A DNA stretch of 64,000 nt from Jackrogersella multiformis (taxonomy: Eukaryota > Ascomycota > Sordariomycetes > Xylariales > Hypoxylaceae), in the NCBI GenBank assembly GCA_902806575.1, contig CADCXD010000008.1, forward strand, positions 1,364,001-1,428,000, given 5' to 3'. Below the pieces are notes generated by a model. The model did no database searches, had not been told where the DNA came from, and saw only the letters and a list, made by a program, of their open reading frames with translations. Both the position numbers and the translations under genes were made by a program. Position 1 is the stretch's first letter. Each line of letters begins with the position of its first letter. Of this stretch, positions 23,283-34,217 are shown piece by piece.

Positions 23283-24121
23283 TCATTCTCCGTAGACTGT
23301 GGATTCGAGGCCGTCTACCCGATTGTCCGTGGCGTCGATTCGATCACCGAGAGGCCGAATTCGATAAATGAAGTACTCTACCTGCGCACCCAGGTCCTCA
23401 GCCCAGCCGGTGAGGGGGTTAATCCGATCGTTGAGGATATCGAGTTTTAAGGATAACTCGTGGTGTGATTGCTGAACCAAGCTCGAAAGAGAATCGATCG
23501 CACGCAGCAGGCTGTTCTCGTCCAGCATGCTCGCACTTGACTGGTGGTCATGCTTGTCAGTCAACTCGGTATCAAGCTCGATCTCACAGGAGAGAGAGCT
23601 ATCAACATCGGAGACAGAGTCCAAGTCCATGTCATGCTCATGACCTTCCTCATCCTTGTCAGCTTCATCTTCCTCTTCCTCCTGTTCGGAACTGTGGGCG
23701 CCTGGTGATTTATTCGTAAAATAGACGTGAGAGTGACCACAACGCACTGCACTCAAGAAGTAGTTGTGTATCTTTGGGCAACTCGGCCACATGCATCGAA
23801 ACTTCTCGGCGTGACCATCCTCAATGACCTGGCACTTTTCCAGATTGCAATGAACCTTGTTGACGTGCGAGCGCAACGCAGCCTCTGTCCTGGTCTGGAC
23901 ATCACAGTCTGGCCATGTACATCGTGTGCCGATGTGAGTCCATCGTTTGTGATGGCCCAGGTTGCTTGAAGTGTCCGACTTGTAGGGGCACTTTTCGCAC
24001 TTGTACTTGCCCGGATGAGCTGTATTTGAAGTTAGTAAAGGTGATATCGAGGTTAATCTTCTTCATTATCATGCATAGAAGCGCTGTTGAGCTAGATGGA
24101 CTTACTTCGGCGTGCTGGCAT
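23283..24121 (-). CDS. C2H2 zinc-finger protein with acidic and coiled-coil regions
   Basis: Two exons, 24121-24106 and 24019-23283, encode 250 aa. The first exon gives only MPARR plus one base; the 86-nt intron is GTAAGT..AATACAG. Residues about 7-35 form a C2H2 finger (C-E-K-C ... H-x4-H), and residues about 37-62 a second (C-x4-C ... H-x4-H). A third, degenerate finger follows (C-M-W-P-S-C ... C-G-H-S-H, about 75-100). An acidic Glu/Asp stretch and a serine-rich segment precede a C-terminal coiled coil with regular Leu/Ile spacing (about 175-250). Probably a nuclear DNA- or protein-binding factor. No target can be inferred. Confidence 0.75.
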
Positions 24122-24682
24122 CTTGAATGTCTCCGTTCTTGGTTGAAGGGTATCCTTGTATGAATCCTAGCGGGAGGTAAAAATGGGACTCGAGTAAACT
24201 TTTGTATAGTTATGATAGTTAGTGAGGGAGGATAAATGTAACGGAAGGTGAATGAAGCAGAGTGAAGGAAAGGAACATGGCTAAGGTTGTGATGAAGGGT
24301 TTGGCGGGGGGAAACAACGAAGGAAACGGCGTAGGAAGTGACGAGATCAAAATGGAGGGAAAACAGGGGAATATCAAACCCGAAATTTCAATATATGGAA
24401 ACTACGAACCAGTGTAAGTACCTAAGATGGGCGGTAGGTTAGTGAGTGAGTGCGAAGCCACGAGTCACAACGGCAGGGAAAGAGTGACAAAAGAGGGAAG
24501 ATCAAAAATGGAAGCGGCGTACATCAGTTCATACATTCAACTTGTAGAATTATGGTACAATCTAAATAGTGTAGTTGTCTACTTACCTGGTGTACACCGA
24601 TAATATGGATAGCTGCGTGGTTTAGATATATCTACCTAAGTAAGTACCTAACTTCCCCCCTATTTAGAACTCGATAGCCTTT
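24122..24682. other. intergenic region
   Basis: Upstream region of the zinc-finger gene and downstream end of the membrane-protein gene. Purine-rich, with TACCTAAGTAAGTACCT near 24635. No gene seen. Confidence 0.5.
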
Positions 24683-25372
24683 TTACTTCCCACCTGTTAA
24701 GTTCTGGGAATCAGTGATATCTTGGCTAATATTATTCTGATGAGAATCCGGGATAGCCAAATCTGCACCCCCGTTTATTTCGATAGGCTTTATGTTGTCA
24801 CCAACGTTTTTTATTGGCATGGCTCTTTCCATTGTTATGTCAGTGAGTGTGGGGCTCTTCATAAGGATACTATCCTCGTCATCTTCATCATCAAGGGGGC
24901 CAATACTAAATAGGTTTCGACGAGCTTCGCAATCCTCATGAACACGATTTTGTTCTCTACCATTGAAATCTGCAGAGTTTACATGAAGCTTCTTATTGGG
25001 CGCTTTTGAGCGTGAGGGAAGTGTAGAGCTGTCGATAATACCTGTCTCGATGTCGTCAGGCTTATTCCGCCAAAGACGCGGTTCTTCCTCAGATCTACTA
25101 AGATCAATAGCCTTTCTAGGGATTTTCTCGCGATGGGATCTGTGGCAACGTATTACACACATTGACGCGGCTAAAATAAATATGCCGGTAGCACATATGA
25201 TAGCAATAATGATATAGATGTTCGAGTGAATCGAGTCGTCTCGCCGGACGAATTGGTAAGGTCTATTGCTCGACCCTCTAAAAGGTGCACTGCTTGTTGT
25301 TTCTATGACTACCCATCTAGGTATCACCGACGTAGTGCTAAAGTGTGAAAGGGGGGTAATAAAGGGTGCCAT
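24683..25372 (-). CDS. hypothetical single-pass membrane protein
   Basis: 229 aa in one exon. A short Ser/Thr-rich N-terminal segment (about 1-48) is followed by one strongly hydrophobic helix (about 51-75, NIYIIIAIICATGIFILAA), then basic residues RCHRSHREK and a long polar, acidic C-terminal tail with runs of Asp/Glu (DDEDDED). Basic residues directly after the helix suggest the tail is cytosolic and the short N-terminus outside. There is no cleavable signal peptide. The layout resembles small fungal wall-sensor or mucin-like proteins but lacks a WSC domain. Function unknown; it could also be a lineage-specific gene. Confidence 0.5.
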   Translation of the reverse strand: MAPFITPLSHFSTTSVIPRWVVIETTSSAPFRGSSNRPYQFVRRDDSIHSNIYIIIAIICATGIFILAASMCVIRCHRSHREKIPRKAIDLSRSEEEPRLWRNKPDDIETGIIDSSTLPSRSKAPNKKLHVNSADFNGREQNRVHEDCEARRNLFSIGPLDDEDDEDSILMKSPTLTDITMERAMPIKNVGDNIKPIEINGGADLAIPDSHQNNISQDITDSQNLTGGK

Positions 25373-25952
25373 GTTTGGAATAGGTTTCTCTAGGTCTGGA
25401 GTCCTTGAAAAATCTAGACTTAGAAAGTATCTTTGTTAACATAGGATCCTACTCTCTATTATATCTATAGGTTCTCTATACTACATGTGAAATTGTTTCT
25501 AAACAATTCCATGTTTAAACACAATGTTACTATAACAATGACCATTATCACAGTAGTCATCACGAGGTAGCCATCTACATAAGTAAAAGAATAGCATTGT
25601 TGTTCTTTGTTTTTAGTTAGTTGAATAAAGCAACAGCATACTGTTATGTCATTATTAGAATCAAGTTGATAGATGGAATATAGCTCTAGGTATTCACGGT
25701 AAGAAGCTAATTAAACGGTGCTGAGTTTCTGTCGTTGATTTCAATTAGGTTAGGTTAGCATGTTTACTAAAATTGTACTATGTATGTACGATTTTACCGA
25801 GCCTAACCTAGACCGATGCTATTTTTTTCCTTGCCTAGTATGAGTCACCCCGAGAGTACAAGGGGGAGCTGAAGTTTATATAAAATCTCAATCAAAAATT
25901 ATTCTTGTCTTGAAGAAGACCTTCACGCAATATTGTAAGAAGACCAGCTACT
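25373..25952. other. divergent intergenic region
   Basis: Lies between the membrane-protein gene (minus) and the GNAT gene (plus). Promoter space; no other feature seen. Confidence 0.5.
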
Positions 25953-26087
25953 ATGGAGAGTTTGTGGGATTCCGTACAGACTACGCTTCCATGCGTGCCA
26001 CTTCCACCAAATTCACAACGTGAACCAATTAGAACCAATCGACTAGTGATTCGGCCTATGCGCGAGGAAGATCTTTCAGCTTACTAC
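25953..26087 (+). pseudogene. GNAT acetyltransferase, 5' part (interrupted)
   Basis: Forty-five codons from ATG 25953, ending SAYY directly at the LTR element. The segment TNRLVIRPMREEDLSAY is the first strand and helix of a RimJ/RimL-type GNAT N-acetyltransferase. The last five bases (26083-26087, ACTAC) are the left target-site duplication. No other lesion is seen. The reading frame resumes at 33014. GNAT enzymes move acetyl from acetyl-CoA to an amine; the substrate here is unknown. Confidence 0.85.
26083..26087. repeat. LTR element target-site duplication, left copy
   Basis: ACTAC, matching ACCAC at 33009-33013 except one C-to-T change at a CpA site, the RIP-preferred context. Confidence 0.8.
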
Positions 26088-26401
26088 TGTGATAAGGGCA
26101 AAATGGGCTTAGAACTGTAGTTTAATTTCGAATTATAATTCTTTATAGTCTTAAGGTCCTTACCTTTTATCTTTTTTTGCAAAACGAGGCATAATAACTT
26201 ATATATATTTAATCTAAATATTTCCTTAAGTGTTATTAGCGCCTTCTTAATTTTATTGATTTAATCTTATATATATTAATTAAGTTTTTTAATTAATTTT
26301 ATTTAATAATTTTGTTTTATAAGTTTTAATATATTTTATATTTATTAATATATATATATATATTAATTATATTTTATTTTGTGAAGCTTATCCGTATAAT
26401 A
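26088..26401 (-). repeat. left LTR (3' LTR of the element)
   Basis: 314 bp, starting TGTGATAAGGGC and ending CCGTATAATA. It aligns base for base with 32695-33008, with differences almost all transitions. The outer (left) third keeps more G and C than its partner, while the inner part is more mutated. Confidence 0.9.
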
Positions 26402-28689
26402 TTAGCTTTTTTTTTTTTAATATTCGTTTTTAAGTATATTAAGTAATTATAAGATCGTAAGGTTTATTAATATATTAATCGTGAAATAATTTAATTATTA
26501 TTTTTATTCTTTCGTTAAATATATATTTATAAGGTTTTTATATTTAATACCTTTTAATTAATTATTTTTTTTACTTTATGAGATATTTTATTTAGTTTTA
26601 ATTTTCGATAAAGTTTATTATTTATTTCACTTAATAATCTTTAAACTTTATCGGGATTACCTTACGTAAGACTTGGTTAAGATTAAGAAATTCCTAATTA
26701 TTAACGCGATAAAATTCGATAAGTGAAATATAAAATAAGTTATATATTTTTTATCCTTTAAAGAAAGTAAATCTTATTACGATAAAAAAAATTACTTATT
26801 AAACTTTAAAAGGACCTAAGAGTTTTTTATTTAACTTTTTAATAAAGCGTTTAATTTTAATATTTTTTACGTTTAATATCACGAATTAATTTACCTTAAA
26901 AATTAACGTATCCTTTTATTATTTATTAACCTATTCTTTTATTCGTTAATAATTTCGTTTTAAATATTTTCGTACGTTTTAGTATATTTAAATTATTTAA
27001 TATATATATAATTTACTTTTAGAATTACGTAAAATACTTATAAGAAAATTATAAGTTACCGGGTAATATTTATAATTAACGTAAAAAAAGATAAATTATA
27101 TTAATAATAAAGTAATATTATTATAAGTAAATTTTACGGTTATAAATAAGTCCTTTTAATTATTTATTTTATAATTAACGAAGGCTTTAAAATAAATTTT
27201 TAAGATTTAATTAAGGCGTTTTATTTGCTTATCGGTTTATAAATAAAATACAATACTTATTTAAAACTTAATATTTATTAGTTTAAAAAAATCCTTCCAA
27301 ATATAAGATATAAACTTAAAATCTTTATTAAAAATAATATTTAAGGATATATTATATAATCTTTAATATTATTTAACGAAGATTTTAATTAAATCGTTAA
27401 ATTTTTTTTCTTTTACTTTAAAAAAAATAAAATATGTTATTTTAAAAAATAAATTTATTATTACTTAAATAAAGTTATAACCGTTCGATAAAAAAAGGTT
27501 AATAATAAAATTTATCGCTATTATTAACTAAGATTTATAATATAATTTTATCGGTTAAAAATATCTATATAAGGCGTAACGAAAGATCTTATTTTATTAA
27601 CATTTTAAATAATTTCGTACGTAATCTTAAATAATATTCTTAATATTTAATTATTAAAAGTTTTAAGTAATTAATTTTAAAGTTTTATTCATTTTTATAT
27701 ATTTAGTAACGAGGGTATCGTATTTAATGGAAATGACTTTTTTTTAAAGTTTTATAAATATTTAAAGTTTTCCCTTTCAATAAAGGAGGTTATTTTATAA
27801 AATAATGTCTTTAAAAAGGTTCTTAACTTACGCAACATATTTTAAGTCGTTAATAACTGCCTTTTTTAATCGTTTAATAAATTTAAAAGTCTAATTAAGT
27901 ATAATAAAGCTGTAAAGTTTACTTAATATAATAAAAACAGCTATTAAAAAAGTAAATAAAGTTCTTAAAAAATGTAAAAAATATTTATTTTATAAAACCG
28001 ATTTTATAAATTAATTTTTAACTTTTTTTTTTTAAGTTAATATTATAATAATTTGGAAAGAATATCGGCTTTATTATTTTATTTTCCGGGTCGGTAATTA
28101 ATAATAAATTAATATAAAAATAATTCTTACGCCTATTAAATTTAATAACGGTTTAAAACTTTAACTATTATAAAATAAGCTAAGTTTTAATAGTTAAAGT
28201 AAATTTTAATTTAATATTTTATATCCTTTAAATATTAATATTATTTACTAAAAAAGTTTACTATAACTAATAATTCCTTATTATATATCTTATAATTCAT
28301 TTTTACCGGTATAAACTTACGAGAATAATAAATTATAAATTTAAATTTACTTTATTTATTTTTTTAAAAAAGAACGGCGTTAATAATATAATCCGATATA
28401 TCGGCTTTTATATAAGTCTATCTTAAAAGATCGAAATATATTATAATAAAGGCTTAAATAAATCAATATTTAAATTCTTTAAAAAATTTACTTATTTCTT
28501 TAATTTATTTTTAATCTTTTTTATTTTCCTTATTTACGTTAATAATTAACTTTGCTATTTTTAAAAACTTTTTTATAAATTATCGATAAAAGTTTATAAA
28601 ACCGATAAATTATTAAGATTTTTTAAGGGATTTAAGGGTTTCTTAATTATTAATATAATTAATTTTATTTTAAATTATTAAAATATTTT

Positions 28690-28870
28690 TTACTTTAATG
28701 ATATAACCGAGAAAGTTTATTTTTTAGACTTTTTAAAAATATTTCCGTGGGTTAATTATTAAGTAATATTCTATAAGTCTTTTTAAAACTTTTTTAATAA
28801 TTTTATCGTATTTTTTTATTATATTCGCATAAATAAGAAAATTATTTAAATATACCAAAAGTCTTAAGTC
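28690..28870 (-). pseudogene. relic of reverse transcriptase (Ty3/gypsy pol)
   Basis: Minus-strand reading shows the catalytic-loop segment VYLNN (28841-28855) and the following connection helix, then stop codons. Only this piece of pol could be recognised through the RIP changes. No protein is made. Confidence 0.65.
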
Positions 28871-31800
28871 GATAAGGTTTCGAAAAATGTTATTTATTAT
28901 TAATTAAAAAATTATTAAAATATTAATTAATCTAAAAAGTATGATTAAATATTTAAAAAGTTTATATTTATATCGAAAAGTTATTTTTTATTTATTTTCT
29001 TCTTTAATTTTAATAAGGTAAAATTTTAACTTAAAATTAATCTTAATAAATTATTTTACGATTTTAAAGCAAACTTATAATTTAGATATTAAAAGGATAA
29101 GATAACGAATAAGGATAATAATATTATTTAAACTTTAATAATTAACTATTAACTTAAAAAGGTTTTAAAGATTAAGTTTATTAATAAATATTATAAATAT
29201 TATATAAAATGAGGTTAACTTTTAAATTTAACTATTATTAATTATTTTATTTAGCTATAGTTTAAATATATTAAATTCCTTTTCGCTTATAACATAAAAA
29301 GGTCCTTAAAAAAGTATTTTTCTTTTTTAAAAATCGATAAAATAATCTTATAATTAATAATTTAAAAAGCGTTACTTTATTTTTTTAGTTATAATATACA
29401 TAAATTCACAAAATTTCTTAAGAACATTCCTTAACGCTTTATTTACTTTAATATTCCTTATTACCGTTATATTAACTGATTTTTCCGGGTTATGTAAGGT
29501 TAGGTTTGTGTAATATTTTTAATAATAAAAAGAATTAAACTTAATCTTTTTAAAGTTTAAGAAAAAGTTTACAAGCTTATAAATTTTCATTTATTATTAT
29601 GGTATAATAATATCGTATTTATTATTTAAAACGTTTAACTTAAAGCTAATTTAGAAAAAGTAATCTTTTTAGTGGCGAAAAATAAAAGAATCGATATAAT
29701 AATATCTTATAAAAAGAATTTAAGTTAAGTCAAAAGTTAATATAAGTCAAATATATTATCTTTTAATAATTAACAACTTTTATTTCCTTACTTTAAAAAA
29801 AAATATTATTAAGATTAAACTTCCGGAATTTAATAATACTTATACTTAATATTTATTTTTATTATATAATAATATTATATTAATAATAAGTTTATATCTT
29901 AAAGTTAGTTTTAAGTAAGGTTTTTTTATAGCTTTCGTCTTATTTTTAATTAATCTCTTAATTACCGCGGCTCGGCGCATTTTACCTTAATTTAGTTATA
30001 AGATCTAATAAAGTATAACGTTAAAGCCTTTTAAAAATCCGAATCGAAATCTTTAATTTTTATAATTCGAGGATAGGATAATTCTTATAAAGTTATATTT
30101 ATTCGTGCCCTTTTTTATAATAAAAGTATAGGCTAGGTATTATTATTTCGAGGTCGTTTTACGGAAAAGACTTTATCCGGGTTTAATAATAAATCTTTAT
30201 TATTAACGTCCTTTTTTACGAAATAAAAAAAAATTTAATAATTATCGCGTTTATAACGTTAATAAAATTTCTTATCCTTTTTTTATTAATCTATATTTAC
30301 TTAATTAATTCCTTTTAAGATATTTTTATTACTAAATTAAACCTTATCCTTTTAATTTAATTTTAGCTTATTTTCGTTTTTAAGTTTATCGTTATTTTTT
30401 AAAAATTAATCTTAACCCGGATTAAAGCGGTTTTCTTTTTCGTAGTTAACTTAACTTAACTTTAAAGGCTTTTAAGTTAAAGCAAGCCTTTCTTTTCCCG
30501 AAATACCAGGGTTAGTTAATATATTTTTATATATTTAATTTATTTCCTAAATAGCGGTAAGGAATTTTTTATTTATATCCGGAAGTTTTTTTTATTTAAA
30601 ATAAATTAATTTAATAATTTCGTTAAGAAAGATTTTAACGATATAATTTTAAAACGTCGTTTTAAATTATTAAATTATTTTATTAAAGTTTAGTAACTTA
30701 ATAAAATATTAAACAACGTTCCTTTAATATTTAAGCTTATTTATTTTTTTTAAGTTGTAATACCTTTTTAAAAGATTTATAAAACGTTTTTAAAAAATAA
30801 TAATATATATTACTTAAATGTTAAAGACTTTTAACCGTATAATTTAACTTTTACGTTATTAATGTTATAACTATACTTTTTTAAATAATAACGATCTAAC
30901 TTAATTAATACAATAAAAATCTTTAAGAAAACTTTTTACATACGTTTTTAAATATACCTTAACTTTTATTTATTAAGTTTAAAACTTTACGAAATCCTTA
31001 CTATTATAAATAGCGGATTTATTAAATTATATTAAATTAACGATAATTATAACGTAAAAAAAATAAGTTAATCGTTTTAAAGCCTTAAATAATTAATTAT
31101 TATTACTTTAAGGTAAAGGATTTTTATTATCGTATAAAAGCATAAAATTATCCCGGGGTAATCCTTTAAAAAGGTCCCTAAATAATTTAAAGTTCTAAGA
31201 TTAATTATCGGAATTAAAATTACCTAAGTTATTATTAAGTATTTCGACGGCTCTTTTAAAGAGAATTTCTTCCTTATTATCTTTAAATATAAAAAGGTTA
31301 ATTTTAATAAAATTAAATTATATTCGGGCTTTTTTTACTATTCTTTTAACTTAGGTTTATAAAAGGGATTATAAGAAAAAAAGGTTTTTTATTTAAGCTT
31401 CCGAATTAAAATATTTAATAAATAATACTTTAAAATATATTAAGTTTTTTCGATTAAAAAGATTTAATTTAATTAACGTTTTTAATGTAACACGCTTTTT
31501 AATACTTTTTAAAATAAAGTTAATATTAATTAATTTATTAAAAATTAATTAAATATTAAATTTATTAAAAACGGCTTAAATATAAACTTTTAAGTTATTA
31601 AATTAGCGGCAGGTTTTTACGTTAATATACGTAAAATTTATATATTTCCTTATAAAAAAGTTATTAATTTAGGATTCTTTAATGTAAGCTTAATCTATTA
31701 CTTTTTACTAAAGGTTTTTTTACTTTTTAATGTTTTAATAAAAGATTTAAAAAGCTTATTAATAATAACTAACCATTTCCTTAAGCTTATTAATAACTTT

Positions 31801-32694
31801 TTATTAAGTTTAATTATTTTATATATATTAAGTAATTATATTTTAAATTTATTGTAAAAAGTTTAAACTAATTTATTAAATTTATTATTTAAAGTAAGTT
31901 ACTTATTCGTTTATTAACATTATACCAGTTTAATTAAATTAAACCATCGTATTATAAATTATTTAAACCATATTATATTAATTTTAAATTTAATTTTTAT
32001 TAATAATTTAATTACCCGTAACGATAATAATAAATATTTAAATAACATAATAATTATCGTACATTTTTTAATAAAGCTTAATAAATCATATAAAAAGGTT
32101 ATTAAAATTAACTCCGATATTATTAATATTAAAAGTATTTCGTATAATTATTTTATAATTTTAAAAATTATAAAAAATCATAACATTATCGTTATTAAGT
32201 TAAAATAATCCGGGAATAAAGAAAAGGTCTTAAAGCGGTATATTTTTCATTTCAAATATTTTAATAAAAAATCGTATATTAAAACGTTATTTAATTTTAA
32301 TAAGTTTTTATAATTAACGATTTTCTCTATACTTATTTTTAGTTTTAAGGTTTCGTAAAACAAATATTATTAAAGATTCGAAAGATTATTTATTATTTAA
32401 CAAGGATAATTCGAAGTCTTATAAATTAATAAATAATAAAATTAAAATATAAATGCTTAACTTAAATACTTATAAAATAATAAAGTATAAAGTTTCCTTT
32501 ATAATTATAGTAACGTATATAATGATAAAATTAATAAATAATATTAATATAATATGCTTTAATAGAAAATTTTTTTAAGTAAGTTAATTACTTATAAGTA
32601 GTTAAAATAAAATAATTTAATAAAAAAATTAACTTTCTTTTAAAAGGCACGTACTTTCTTAAAATAAGGTTTTTTTAAAGATTAAAAAATTATT

Positions 32695-33008
32695 TATAAC
32701 AAAGGCAAAATAAGCTTAAAACTATAATTTAATTTTAAATTATAATTTTTTATAATCTTAAAATTCTTACCTTTCATCTTTTTTTATAAAACAAGACGTA
32801 ATAACCTATATATATTCAATCTAAATATCTTCTTAAGCGCCGTTAACACCTTCTTAATCTTATTAATTCAATCTTACATATATTAATCAAATCTTCTAAT
32901 TAACCTCATCTAATAACTTTATTTCATAAGTTCCAACACATCTCGTATTTACCAACATACATGCATATATTAATCATACTCTGCTTCATGGAGCCTATCC
33001 GTATGACA
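32695..33008 (-). repeat. right LTR (5' LTR of the element)
   Basis: 314 bp, same length as the left LTR, ending CCGTATGACA. Its outer (right) two thirds keep ancestral C residues, such as GCCGTTAACACC, where the left LTR has T. Its inner end has G-to-A changes. Confidence 0.9.
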
Positions 33009-33544
33009 ACCACGGACTGCGTTCACAACCGGAAGCAATGACTGGCACTAGTCGTGGGAGACCCGATCGTGACATGGACGAATCCAGATCGGCCCTTGAG
33101 GATTTCTTGTCACCAAAGGATAGCAAAATGTTTCTATTTGGTGTCTTCCTTGTCTCCACGGGAGAACTGATTGGTGAAGGCGGTGTTCACTTACTAGAAT
33201 CTTTGTCTTGCGGCTGGCTCGAACTTGGATATAAATTCAGAAAAGAGTTTTGGGGTCAGGGATATGCGACGGAGTTCTTGGGTGCGTTCCTGGAAGCTTG
33301 GTGGAATTTGCCGAGGTCCCATGCCAAGCGTCGAGTTTGCTCTTCATCTATCTACAGAACTAACGAAACCGATGCCGTGGAACAAGTCTACGCCAACGCG
33401 GACGTACAAAATATTGGAAGCCAAAGGGTCCTGGAGAAGCTTGGGTTCATTCAGTTTTCAAAATGGACGGAGCCGGATACGCAAGAGCATAGACTGGGCC
33501 AGCCGGTGACGTTAGTCGGATACCGACTTTCTAGGGGGGGATAA
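33009..33544 (+). pseudogene. GNAT acetyltransferase, 3' part (interrupted)
   Basis: Begins with the right target duplication ACCAC (33009-33013), then GGA CTG CGT TCA in the frame left open at 26087. From there 177 codons run to the stop at 33542-33544, so the uninterrupted gene would have about 221 codons. It carries the GNAT acetyl-CoA loop EFWGQGYATEFL (the Q/R-x-x-G-x-G/A motif), the segment NADVQNIGSQRVLEKLGF and a final strand. No internal stops or frameshifts are present, so the retrotransposon is the only visible lesion. A shortened product from ATG 33038 would lack the first strand and helix. Confidence 0.88.
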
Positions 33545-34217
33545 TATTGGAGTTTCAGAAATACGATGGACTATGTGCCTATGGAAAGAATACAGCGTAA
33601 GAGGTTGTTCGTTCTACGTTTTGCCGCATCGTTTAGATTTAGAACCATGAAGATAGAAGAAAGGGGACAGGGGAAAGGATGATAATTAATTCAGAGATAG
33701 CGGATCTCGGAAAAGGATCCTTGGAACCCCTACCCGGTTCAGGTTGGATATGTATCAACGAAGCTACAAATATGGCACACTAGCCTTTTATAGTAATTAC
33801 CTAGGCTAGATGCTAGGGATAAAAGGGGCATCTAGAGCTTTTATGACGGTTGCGCAATGGTTGCAGGATCTGACGTAGAATAGAACCCCTCCATCTTACA
33901 TCTACATATACCTAATTACATAGACCAGATACCTCAGGTAGGCATAAGTCTTGTTTAAATAATATTAAATAATACAATTCTTCATCTTCACATATTCAAC
34001 TCTCACAGCTCACGTATTCATCTTGACACTTACTTCCGATACTTCCGAAGACTATGAATTCCGATTAAATAACGCAACTCATTGGTCCAATTTACTCTTC
34101 TCTCCCTTACATCGACCGCGATATTTACGACAACTCCAAATAATCTCCACGCCGGCGACCCACACGACCCGACATATTCGCGCGGTCCACAATGATTAAT
34201 ATCTCAACACCGTAGTC
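33545..34217. other. intergenic region
   Basis: Promoter and leader of ATM1. TACCTAGGCTAG words near 33800; no other gene seen. Confidence 0.5.

Larger units (their letters stand above)
26088..33008 (-). mobile_element. Ty3-type LTR retrotransposon, RIP-destroyed, inserted in a GNAT gene
   Basis: A 6,921-bp element with 314-bp LTRs at both ends (TG...CA), flanked by a 5-bp target duplication. The interior is extremely AT-rich with many stops in all frames and residual CG dinucleotides, the pattern left by RIP. Orientation is minus. Minus-strand reading around 28720-28855 gives VYLNNFLIYA followed by a helix with KKVLKRLIEYYLIINP, which corresponds to the reverse-transcriptase active-site strand of Ty3/gypsy pol, with YLDD now YLNN through G-to-A changes. 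A purine tract on the minus strand (26406-26417) abuts the left LTR, as expected for a polypurine primer at the 3' end. No intact gag or pol remains, so the copy is dead. Confidence 0.92.

Noticed and set aside
26402..32694. CRISPR-like or satellite array inside the AT-rich block
   Set aside because: No regular unit or spacing; the structure is explained by an LTR element with RIP.
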